From the NCBI GenBank assembly GCA_031969915.1, contig DALYJJ010000051.1:1-37570 (forward strand): DNA of 37,570 nucleotides. The letters run 5' to 3'. The position numbers were made by a program, and so were the translations under genes. The stretch is from DALYJJ01 sp031969915 (GTDB lineage: Bacteria; Acidobacteriota; Terriglobia; Bryobacterales; Bryobacteraceae). Below, piece after piece: positions 1 through 7,190 of this stretch. The notes under the pieces were generated by a model that saw only the letters and a list, made by a program, of their open reading frames with translations, ran no database searches and was not told the origin of the DNA. Position 1 is the stretch's first letter. Each line of letters begins with the position of its first letter.

Positions 1-968
1 ATGGTGCTGAGCGGGATCTCCGCCAGCCGCGAGGTCTTCACCCATTCGCACGGAGGCCCGCCCCGGTGTGCCGCCGCGCGAATTTGAAAGCGGAATTCGT
101 GATGCGTGATGGTGTGCTTGAACTCTCCCAGGGGCGCGCCGCGGAGGCGCGCACGGGGTAATTGCTCCGCTTCGGGCAACTCCCAGAACCCTGCCATCAA
201 CCGCTCTCCGCCGCCACGCCGCCACAGCAGCACGGAGCCGTTCTTCTCCACGAAGAAGAGCACGCGATGTCTCGTCACTTTTTCGCGCGGGCGGCTCTTG
301 ACGGGGAGTTCGTGCTGCGTTCCGTGCTCGCGGGCCTGGCAATGCCGCGCCACGGGGCAGACCAGGCATTGCGGTGCTCGCGGGAGGCAGAGCGTTGCGC
401 CGAGCTCCATCATCGCCTGATTGTGATTGGCCGGCTGCCGCGGGTGGAGCAGGGCATCCGCCTCCTGCTGTAATCGCGTCTTCGTCGCCGCGGAACGGAT
501 GTCGCCGGAGTCGTTCGTCAACCGGCTGACCACGCGCATCACATTGCCGTCGAGCACCGCGCGCGGTTCTCCGAAGACGATGCTTGCCACCGCCGCCGCG
601 GTGTAGGCCCCGACGCCGGGCAGCCGCAGGATCTCGTCGTAGGTGCGCGGAAATCCGCCCGCCGCCACCACCTGCCGGGCGGCCTTCTGCAGGTTGCGCG
701 CGCGCGAGTAGTAGCCCAGGCCCGCCCACGCGTGCAGCAGATCCGGCTCCGGCGCATCGGCGAGCGCTTCGACTGTTGGAAACCGCTCCAGGAACCGCTC
801 GTAGTAGGGCAGCGCGGCGGCCACGCGGGTCTGCTGGAGCATGATCTCGGAGAGCCACACCCGATATGGATCGCGCGTCTCGCGCCAGGGAAGCGGACGC
901 CGCGCCTGGGCATACCAGTCGAGCAGCGACCGGCGGAATTCTTCGATGCGGGAGCGAGCGGCGGGCAT
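1..968 (-). CDS. mutY: A/G-specific adenine DNA glycosylase MutY (C-terminus cut by window edge)
   Basis: MutY removes adenine mispaired with 8-oxoguanine or guanine in base excision repair. Translating from the ATG at 968 gives about 322 residues that run off the left edge of the window. The N-terminal HhH-GPD fold is complete. SEIMLQQT places the catalytic acid at about E41, LPGVGAYTAAA at about 116-126 is the helix-hairpin-helix, and LDGNVMR places the catalytic aspartate at about D140. The iron-sulfur loop follows as C194-X6-C201-X2-C204-X5-C210. After about residue 225 a NUDIX-like 8-oxoG recognition domain begins, with readable motifs LLWRRGG and GFWELPEAEQLP. The gene is divergent from uvrA with only 68 bases between starts, so the two repair genes probably share a promoter region. 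Nothing looks degenerate in the visible part. The missing C-terminus is only a window artefact. Confidence 0.93.
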   Translation of the reverse strand, partial: MPAARSRIEEFRRSLLDWYAQARRPLPWRETRDPYRVWLSEIMLQQTRVAAALPYYERFLERFPTVEALADAPEPDLLHAWAGLGYYSRARNLQKAARQVVAAGGFPRTYDEILRLPGVGAYTAAAVASIVFGEPRAVLDGNVMRVVSRLTNDSGDIRSAATKTRLQQEADALLHPRQPANHNQAMMELGATLCLPRAPQCLVCPVARHCQAREHGTQHELPVKSRPREKVTRHRVLFFVEKNGSVLLWRRGGGERLMAGFWELPEAEQLPRARLRGAPLGEFKHTITHHEFRFQIRAAAHRGGPPCEWVKTSRLAEIPLST

Positions 969-1036
969 GCGTGCGGCGGTTGGTAAAATCAAGTGATAGC
1001 ATCCTCGTCGCATCCGGCGCAGTAAAGGCTTCCCTG

Positions 1037-3868
1037 GTGAGTCATCCCGTACCTGTCGGCACCGAGTCGATCCGCATACGCGGGGCGCGCCTGCACAACC
1101 TGAAGAACCTCTCGGTCGAAATCCCGCATAACCGGCTGACCGTGGTCACTGGCGTCTCGGGCTCCGGCAAGTCGTCGCTGGTGTTCGACACGATTTACGC
1201 CGAAGGCCAACGCCGCTATGTGGAATCGCTCTCCGCCTACGCCCGCCAGTTTCTCGACCGCATGGAGAAGCCCGAAGTCGACGAGATCGACGGCATCGCG
1301 CCTCCCATCGCGATCCGTCAGAAGAATCAGACGCGGAACCCGCGCTCCACCGTCGCCACGGCGACCGAAATCCACGACTTCCTGCGCCTGCTCTACGCGC
1401 GCGTGGGACGTACCTATTGCCCCACCTGCGGCCAGCGCGTGGAGCGCGATACGGTCGATCCGACCGCCCAGAAGATACTCGCTCTGCCCGCCGGCTCCCG
1501 CTGGTATGTGCTCTTTCCGATTCGCGAAACGTTGAAGGGCAGGGTCCCGGCCGACGCGCTCCGCGACCACCTGTTCGAACTCCGCAAGCGGGGCTTCAAC
1601 CGCCTGTTCCAGGAAGGGCGGATGTATGAGTTCTCCACGCCCGAGTCCCTCCTGGACATCGACTTCGCCAAGCCGCTCTACGTCCTCGCCGATCGCATCT
1701 CCATTCAGCCGGACACCCACCAGCGCATCGCCGATTCGATTGAGACCTGTTACCGCGAAGCCGGTGAAGCCATCTTTGAGCAGGCCGGCGAAGCGAACCC
1801 GGTGCGCTACCGCTTCAGCGAGAAATTCGAATGCAAGACCTGCGGCACGGAGTTTCTGGATCCCGAGCCGCAGTTGTTCAGCTTCAATAATCCCCGCGGC
1901 GCATGCCCGCGCTGCCAGGGCTTCGGCAACACGATCGACTACGACTTCGATCGCGTGGTTCCCGATCAGACGCTCTCAATCAAGGACGGCGCGGTGCATC
2001 CATGGACGCGCCCGCAGTATGAGTGGTTCCAGGACGAGTTCCGCAAGAAGGCGCGCGGTAAGATCCGGTTCGACGCGCCCTACTTCGACCTCTCCCCAGC
2101 CGAGCGCGAGGTGCTAAAAGCGGGCATTCAGGAGTTCTTCCGCGAGGTGGAGGCGAAGAAGTACAAGGTGCACGTGCGCGTCTTCCTGAGCCGCTATCGC
2201 GGCTACACGGAATGCCCACAATGCCGCGGGGCGCGCCTGCGCGCGGAGGCGCTCTACGTTCGCGTGGGCGGCGCGACGATCGGCGAACTGAGCCGCAAGA
2301 ACATCGCCCAGGCGCTGGAGTTCTTCCAGTCGCTTTCCCTGCCCAGCGAGGAGTCGGGCATCGCGGAGAAGATCCTGGTGGAAATTCGCCAGCGTCTGAA
2401 GTTCCTCAACGACGTGGGCCTTGAGTACCTGACGCTGGACCGCCTGTCCGCGACGCTCTCCGGCGGCGAGGCCCAGCGGATCCAACTCGCGACGTGCCTG
2501 GGCTCGCGCCTCGTCGGGGCGACCTATGTGCTCGATGAGCCCTCGATCGGGCTGCACCCTCGCGACACGTCCCGCCTCATCCACATCCTCGCGGACCTGC
2601 GCGATCTGGGTAACACGATCGTCGTGGTGGAGCACGACGCGGACGTGATGCGGGCGGCCGATCGCATCATCGACCTGGGGCCGGGCGCGGGCGAACTCGG
2701 CGGACGGTTGGTCTTTCAAGGTTCGTACCCGGAACTGCTCGGGGCCGCCGCCAACGGCTCGCTCACGTCGCGCTACCTGCGCGGCGAACTGAGCGCCGCG
2801 GGCCCGCCCGGACGGCGCAAGGCGGTGAACCCGAAGCGTGTCCTGCGTTTCCTCGGCGCTCAGGCCAACAACCTGAAGGGCATCGACGTCGCGGTACCGC
2901 TGGGCATGATGACGGTGGTGACGGGCGTTTCCGGCTCCGGGAAGTCGACGCTGGTCCACGAGGTGATCCACAAGTCGCTGCAGGCGCGCCTTCGCAAGGC
3001 CCCTGTGGAGATCGAATCCGAACTTCCCGAGGCTGGACCCAAGCTCACCTGTTCGAAAGTGGAGGGCTCGGAACTGGTGCGCGACCTGATTCTGGTGGAC
3101 CAGTCGCCCATTGGCCGCACGCCGCGATCCAATCCGGTGACCTACATCAAGGCCTTCGACATCATCCGCGAGGTGTTCGCGGCCACGCCGGAAGCCCAGC
3201 GCCGCGGATACGGCGCGGGCCACTTCTCATTCAATATTCCGGGCGGCCGCTGCGAAACGTGCCAGGGCGATGGCACCGTCACGGTGGAGATGCAGTTCCT
3301 CGCGGACGTTGAGTTGATCTGCGAAGAGTGCAAGGGCACGCGCTTCAAGAGTTCGGTGCTGGAGATTCGGCACCGCGGGCTGAACGTGCACGAGGTTCTG
3401 CGGCTCACGGTGCGCGAAGCGATTCAGTTCTTCGCCGACGTGCCCCGCCTCACCGCCCGCCTTAAGGTGCTCAACGACGTCGGCCTCGGCTACCTGCGCC
3501 TTGGCCAATCCGCGACCACACTCAGCGGAGGGGAAGCGCAGCGCGTGAAACTGGGCGCGCATCTGATGCAGGCCACGTCCGAAGGCATGCTCTACATCTT
3601 CGACGAACCCACCACGGGGCTCCATTTCGACGACATCGCGAAACTGCTGGATGCGTTCCGACGTCTGATTCAGAGCGGGGGCAGTCTGCTGATCATCGAG
3701 CACAACCTGGACGTGATTCGCGCCGCCGACTGGGTGATCGACCTGGGCCCTGGCGGCGGCGACGCGGGCGGCCGGGTGGTTGCGGAAGGCACGCCCGAAC
3801 AGATCGCGCGTCACGCCGAATCCCACACCGGCCGCCACCTGGCGCCTCTGCTCGCCGGGAACGCCTGA
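1037..3868 (+). CDS. uvrA: Excinuclease ABC subunit A (UvrA)
   Basis: UvrA is the damage-sensing ATPase of nucleotide excision repair and works as a dimer with UvrB. The frame is open further upstream, but the GTG at 1037 gives 943 residues, the usual length of the family. It is preceded by a weak AAAGG and leaves room for the divergent mutY start. Both ABC modules are complete. The first has Walker A GVSGSGKSS at about 39-47, a CKTC/CPRC zinc module (C-X2-C-X20-C-X2-C) at about 265, signature LSGGEAQRIQLA and Walker B VLDEPSIGLHP at about 498. The second has Walker A GVSGSGKST at about 630, a CETC/CEEC zinc module (X19 spacing) at about 738, signature LSGGEAQRVKLG at about 829 and Walker B IFDEPTTGLH at about 855. 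All motifs are intact, so this is a functional housekeeping gene. The start codon is the only uncertainty. Confidence 0.97.
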   Translation: MSHPVPVGTESIRIRGARLHNLKNLSVEIPHNRLTVVTGVSGSGKSSLVFDTIYAEGQRRYVESLSAYARQFLDRMEKPEVDEIDGIAPPIAIRQKNQTRNPRSTVATATEIHDFLRLLYARVGRTYCPTCGQRVERDTVDPTAQKILALPAGSRWYVLFPIRETLKGRVPADALRDHLFELRKRGFNRLFQEGRMYEFSTPESLLDIDFAKPLYVLADRISIQPDTHQRIADSIETCYREAGEAIFEQAGEANPVRYRFSEKFECKTCGTEFLDPEPQLFSFNNPRGACPRCQGFGNTIDYDFDRVVPDQTLSIKDGAVHPWTRPQYEWFQDEFRKKARGKIRFDAPYFDLSPAEREVLKAGIQEFFREVEAKKYKVHVRVFLSRYRGYTECPQCRGARLRAEALYVRVGGATIGELSRKNIAQALEFFQSLSLPSEESGIAEKILVEIRQRLKFLNDVGLEYLTLDRLSATLSGGEAQRIQLATCLGSRLVGATYVLDEPSIGLHPRDTSRLIHILADLRDLGNTIVVVEHDADVMRAADRIIDLGPGAGELGGRLVFQGSYPELLGAAANGSLTSRYLRGELSAAGPPGRRKAVNPKRVLRFLGAQANNLKGIDVAVPLGMMTVVTGVSGSGKSTLVHEVIHKSLQARLRKAPVEIESELPEAGPKLTCSKVEGSELVRDLILVDQSPIGRTPRSNPVTYIKAFDIIREVFAATPEAQRRGYGAGHFSFNIPGGRCETCQGDGTVTVEMQFLADVELICEECKGTRFKSSVLEIRHRGLNVHEVLRLTVREAIQFFADVPRLTARLKVLNDVGLGYLRLGQSATTLSGGEAQRVKLGAHLMQATSEGMLYIFDEPTTGLHFDDIAKLLDAFRRLIQSGGSLLIIEHNLDVIRAADWVIDLGPGGGDAGGRVVAEGTPEQIARHAESHTGRHLAPLLAGNA

Positions 3869-3891
3869 CGCCCGCGGGCTAGAATGAAGCC

Positions 3892-5109
3892 ATGGCGAGC
3901 CTCTTCCTTCTCGCGTTCGCCGCGCTGCTGCAGACCACCGATCCGGCCGCCGAGGGTATGAAGGCCCTGGAGGCGCAAAAGTACGATCTGGCGGCCACGC
4001 ACTTCCAGGCGGCTGTCGCCAAGGACCCGAAAGACTTCAGTTCGCATTTCCACCTCGGCCTCGCCTACAGCCTGCTCGATCGCGACAAGGACGCGATCCC
4101 CGCCTTCCAGAAGACGCTGGAACTCAAGCCCGGCCTGTATGAAGCGGAACTCAATCTGGGCATGCTCTTTGTGCGCCAGGAGCGCTTCGGCGACGCGGTG
4201 CCGCTTCTGGAAGCGGCGCACGCGAAGAAACCCGCCGAGTTCCGCCCGGCCTTCTACTTCGCGGAAGCGCTGTTCGGCGCGTCGCGGTTCGCGGAAGCCG
4301 AGAGGAGCTATGCGGCCGCCTCGGCCATCGATCCCAAGGCGGGCCACGCGCTGGTGGGCCTGGCCCGCGCCAAGGCGCGCCAGAACCGGTTGGAGGAAGC
4401 CGCCGCCGACTACCGCCGCGCCGCTGCCGCCGACCCGGCCGCCGCCGACGCGATCCTGGAACTTGCGTCGGTTTACGAGGCCGCCGGCGAACCGCGCAAG
4501 GCCGCCGAGATCTACGAACAGCGCCTGGACAACGTCGCCGCGCGCGAGCGGCTGGGTGAACTCCTGACCAAGCTCAACGAGTTCGACAAGGCGATTCCCC
4601 ACCTGGAAGCCTCGGTCAAGACGTCCCCCTCGCCGGCCAACCGGCTCGCTCTCGCGCAGGCCTACCTCAAGGCGAACCGCACGGCGGAGGGCCTGAAACT
4701 GATGGGCGAGATCGCCGCCGCTGAACCCGCGAACTTCGACCTCCAGATCTACTACGGCCGCGCGATGCGCGATCAGCGCAACTATCAGGAGGCCGCCAAG
4801 GCGTTCCTTCGCGCCGCCCAGGCGAAACCCGATTCAGTGGAGGCGTTCAGCGAACTCAGCGTGATTCTGATTCTCGCCGAGAACTATCCGGTGGCACTCC
4901 AGGCGCTGGACAAGGTGAAGGCGTTGGGCGGCGAAAAGCCCGGTCACGTCTATTTTCGCGCGGTTGTGCTCGATCGCATGAAGCAGCAGAAGCCCGCCCT
5001 CGACAGCTATCAGCGCTTCCTCGAAATGAGCACCGGCCAGAGCCCGAATGAGGAGTTCAAAGCGCGGCAGCGAATCAAGGTCCTGCAGAAAGAGCTGGAG
5101 CGGCGATGA
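3892..5109 (+). CDS. Secreted TPR-repeat protein
   Basis: This 405-residue protein starts with a short hydrophobic segment (MASLFLLAFAALLQTT), which could be a weak signal peptide. Almost all the rest is tandem tetratricopeptide repeats of 34 residues, with typical patterns such as HFHLGLAYSLLDRDKDAIPAFQKT written as HLGLAYSL followed by DAIPAF, AELNLGMLF and YYGRAMRDQRNYQEA. TPR proteins are protein-protein scaffolds, so no enzymatic role is inferred. The start lies 23 bases after the uvrA stop, but the gene belongs functionally to the next three genes: its stop overlaps the next start by ATGA at 5106-5109. Envelope assembly or a periplasmic scaffold is possible, but nothing in the sequence shows the partner. 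The repeat family is clear and the specific function is unknown. Confidence 0.85.
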   Translation: MASLFLLAFAALLQTTDPAAEGMKALEAQKYDLAATHFQAAVAKDPKDFSSHFHLGLAYSLLDRDKDAIPAFQKTLELKPGLYEAELNLGMLFVRQERFGDAVPLLEAAHAKKPAEFRPAFYFAEALFGASRFAEAERSYAAASAIDPKAGHALVGLARAKARQNRLEEAAADYRRAAAADPAAADAILELASVYEAAGEPRKAAEIYEQRLDNVAARERLGELLTKLNEFDKAIPHLEASVKTSPSPANRLALAQAYLKANRTAEGLKLMGEIAAAEPANFDLQIYYGRAMRDQRNYQEAAKAFLRAAQAKPDSVEAFSELSVILILAENYPVALQALDKVKALGGEKPGHVYFRAVVLDRMKQQKPALDSYQRFLEMSTGQSPNEEFKARQRIKVLQKELERR

Positions 5110-5540
5110 GGCGCGCGGCCCTGTTGCTGTTCGTCTGCGCCGCCGGGTGGCCTCTGCGCGCGGATCTCAACGCCGTGAAAGCGGAGCCGCGTCCGGAGCG
5201 GCGGTCTGAACGCGCGCTGCTCAACGCGGGCGAGGCGCTGACGCGTGCGCGCGAGGCCTGGAAGGCGGGCAAGTTCGACGAACTCAAGTCCGCGCTTGAC
5301 GAGGTGCGCCAGTCCGCGGAATTCAGCCTTGCCACGCTCAAGGAGACCGGGAAGCATCCCAGCAAGCTGCTCAAGTCTTACAAGAACGGAGAGCAGCGAG
5401 CCAAGGAACTCGACCGCCGCTTGAAGAACTTCTCGGCCGAGGCCGGGCTCGACGACCGGCCGGCGATCGACGAAGTTCACGTCAGCGTCCAAGCCATCCA
5501 CGAGGAGTTTCTGCTCGGCGTGATGGCCCGAAGAAAGTAG
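5106..5540 (+). CDS. Small secreted helical protein, unrecognised
   Basis: I do not recognise this 144-residue protein. An N-terminal signal peptide is visible (RRAALLLFVCAAGWPLRA, cleavage probably near residue 19). The mature part is charged and mostly helical, with heptad-like stretches around EALTRAREAWKAGKFDELK and ending in MARRK. There is no cysteine pair and no catalytic motif. Its ATG overlaps the stop of the upstream TPR gene by four bases, which suggests translational coupling, and the next gene starts six bases after its stop. Its last third (DDRPAIDEVHVSVQAIHEEF) resembles in pattern the IVIHDTLEDYTKIIEAMD stretch of the next protein. The two could be distant relatives, but this is only an eye comparison. 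It is most likely exported with its neighbours and acts in the same complex. Confidence 0.75.
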   Translation: MRRAALLLFVCAAGWPLRADLNAVKAEPRPERRSERALLNAGEALTRAREAWKAGKFDELKSALDEVRQSAEFSLATLKETGKHPSKLLKSYKNGEQRAKELDRRLKNFSAEAGLDDRPAIDEVHVSVQAIHEEFLLGVMARRK

Positions 5541-5546
5541 GCGCCC

Positions 5547-6185
5547 ATGCGAATCCTTCTCATGCTCATCCTGCTGCTTGCGCCGGTGGCCGCGCAGGAC
5601 CGCGACTTCCTCACCGCCGATGAAGTGGACCAGGTCCGCCTGGTGCAGGAACCGAACGAACGGTTGTTGCTTTACGTGCGCTTCGCGCGTCTGCGCATCG
5701 AACTGCTGCGGCAACTCATCGAGAAAGACAAACCCGGCCGCTCCATCGTGATCCACGACACGCTTGAGGACTATACGAAGATCATCGAAGCGATGGACAC
5801 GGTGGCCGACGACGCGATCCGGCGCAAGGTCGACATCAAGGTGGGTCTGACCGAAGTGGCGAAGGCGGAACAGGAGATGGCCGCCGCCCTTCGCCGCATC
5901 GCGGAGGCGAAGCCGAAGGACATCGCGCGGTACGAGTTCGTGCTCACCAGCGCCATCGAGACCACGGAAGACAGCGCCGAACTCTCCAACCGGGACCTGG
6001 GCGAGCGCGCCGGCGAACTGGCCGTCCGCGACAAGAAGGATCGCCAGGAGCGGGAAGAGATGAGTACGCCGGACGTGGTGGCGGCGCGCAAGGCGGAGGA
6101 AAAGAAGGCGGCCGAAGCCGAGAGCAAGAAGAAGAAGGCTCCCACGCTGCGCCGCAAGGGCGAAGTCCCAACGGAGAGGAAATGA
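5547..6185 (+). CDS. Secreted helical protein with lysine/glutamate-rich tail, unrecognised
   Basis: This 212-residue protein has a clear signal peptide (MRILLMLILLLAPVAAQ, cleavage about residue 17). A predicted helical domain (about 20-140) follows, with the pattern VRFARLRIELLRQLIEKDKP and IIEAMDTVADDAIRRK. The tail (about 160-212) is strongly charged, with AEEKKAAEAESKKKKAP followed by basic residues, and is likely disordered or coiled coil. I recognise no family. It starts six bases after the previous stop and its own stop overlaps the DUF1080 start by ATGA at 6182-6185, so the four genes from 3892 to 6901 are probably one transcript. The tail could bind acidic polymer or nucleic acid if the protein stayed inside, but the signal peptide argues for the periplasm or surface. 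Reading frame and export are well supported; function is unknown. Confidence 0.75.
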   Translation: MRILLMLILLLAPVAAQDRDFLTADEVDQVRLVQEPNERLLLYVRFARLRIELLRQLIEKDKPGRSIVIHDTLEDYTKIIEAMDTVADDAIRRKVDIKVGLTEVAKAEQEMAAALRRIAEAKPKDIARYEFVLTSAIETTEDSAELSNRDLGERAGELAVRDKKDRQEREEMSTPDVVAARKAEEKKAAEAESKKKKAPTLRRKGEVPTERK

Positions 6186-6901
6186 GAGCCGCGATCCTGG
6201 TGCTCGCGCTGGCCCCGCTGGCGGCCGCGCAGGAGTGGCGCCCGCTGTTCAACGGCAGGAACCTGGAAGGCTGGGAGCCGCGCGGCGACGCTACCTGGCA
6301 CGTGATGCGCGACGGCACTCTGCTCGGCCAGAAGTCGCCGCGCGCGGCCTTTCCGAAGGAGTGGCCGCTCGAGCAGAAGCGCTTCGGCGATTGGCTCAAC
6401 ACCCAGGCTTGGCTGTACACGGTCAAGGAATTCGACGAGTTCGATCTGGAGCTGGAGTATTGGGTGCGCGGCGAGGGCAACAGCGGCGTTTCCATCCGCG
6501 ATACCAGCCGCGCCGCGCACGCCATCACCACGCACATGACTGAGACCCGTTTCGACAGCCCGTTCGCCATCACCACGCCCGCCGACTTCACTCGGACTCC
6601 TTCGAAGATCGGCTACGAGATCCAGATCAACAACGGGTACCCGGACCCGAAACCCACGGGCAGCATCTACACCTTCGTCGACGCGAAGCCCGGGGCGCAG
6701 GCCGCCAACGAGTGGAATACGCTGCGCATCGAATCCCGCCGCGACGCGATCCGGGTTTTCGTCAACGGCCAGCCGGTGGCCGAGCACCCGGGCGATCCGG
6801 CGCGCTCGAAGACCGGCCCCATCGGCCTCCAGCTTCACGATCAATTCAGCGTGGCGATGTTTCGCAACATCCGCATCCGGGAGCTGACGGGCAAGCGTTA
6901 G
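6182..6901 (+). CDS. Secreted DUF1080 protein (3-keto-disaccharide hydrolase-type domain)
   Basis: The 239-residue protein has a signal peptide (MRAAILVLALAPLAAAQ) followed by one domain typical of DUF1080. The hallmark opening EWRPLFNGRNLEGWEPRG is at about 18-35, then the lectin-like beta-sandwich core WLYTVKEFDEFDLELEYW, NSGVSIRD and YEIQINNGYPDPKPTGSIY, and a closing strand series with NEWNTLRIESR and IRVFVNGQPVAEH. The family is a concanavalin-like jelly roll found in many secreted proteins of Acidobacteria, Planctomycetes and Bacteroidetes. Some members cleave 3-keto-glycosides, while for most the substrate is unknown. Here it is the last gene of a four-gene coupled set with a TPR protein and two small exported proteins. 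The tRNA-Lys gene begins 39 bases after its stop. Domain assignment is firm and substrate is open. Confidence 0.88.
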   Translation: MRAAILVLALAPLAAAQEWRPLFNGRNLEGWEPRGDATWHVMRDGTLLGQKSPRAAFPKEWPLEQKRFGDWLNTQAWLYTVKEFDEFDLELEYWVRGEGNSGVSIRDTSRAAHAITTHMTETRFDSPFAITTPADFTRTPSKIGYEIQINNGYPDPKPTGSIYTFVDAKPGAQAANEWNTLRIESRRDAIRVFVNGQPVAEHPGDPARSKTGPIGLQLHDQFSVAMFRNIRIRELTGKR

Positions 6902-6939
6902 CGCGCGTGCTAACCTGGAATTGTTGGGCCTGATCGAGG

Positions 6940-7015
6940 GACCTGGTAGCTCAGCCGGTAGAGCATCTGACTTTTAATCAGAGGGTCGCGGGTTCGAGTC
7001 CCGCCCGGGTCACCA
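6940..7015 (+). tRNA. tRNA-Lys (anticodon TTT)
   Basis: All four arms pair. The acceptor GACCTGG (6940-6946) pairs with CCGGGTC (7005-7011), including one T-G pair. The D arm is GCTC/GAGC. The anticodon stem TCTGA/TCAGA encloses loop CTTTTAA with anticodon TTT at 6973-6975. The variable loop is GGGTC, and the T arm is GCGGG-TTCGAGT-CCCGC. The discriminator is A and the CCA end is encoded at 7013-7015. The anticodon reads AAA/AAG lysine codons. Confidence 0.97.
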
Positions 7016-7081
7016 CCTCTCAAACCTCACGAACACAGCTAAGACTTTTTCGTGCGCACCCGGCAGTCGCGGAGGCGCGCA

Positions 7082-7122
7082 TAGTCTGAAAAGACTACTA
7101 ATTCATAGTCTGAAGCGCAGAC
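7082..7122 (+). promoter_or_regulatory. Two tandem hairpins upstream of the Oar-like receptor gene
   Basis: A perfect hairpin TAGTCT-GAAA-AGACTA (7082-7097) has a GNRA-type tetraloop. A second perfect 5-bp hairpin GTCTG-AAGCG-CAGAC (7108-7122) follows ten bases later. Both begin with the same TAGTCTGAA string (from 7082 and from 7106). They lie about 70-110 bases before the receptor start at 7191, in a stretch clearly richer in A+T than its surroundings. They may be an operator pair or a structured 5' leader. The function is inferred only from position. Confidence 0.4.
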
Positions 7123-7190
7123 GACACCAAAGATACATTTTGATTTAGTTGAGTGCAGTCTGGAACACCAGGTTCGTGAGGAGTCCACAG

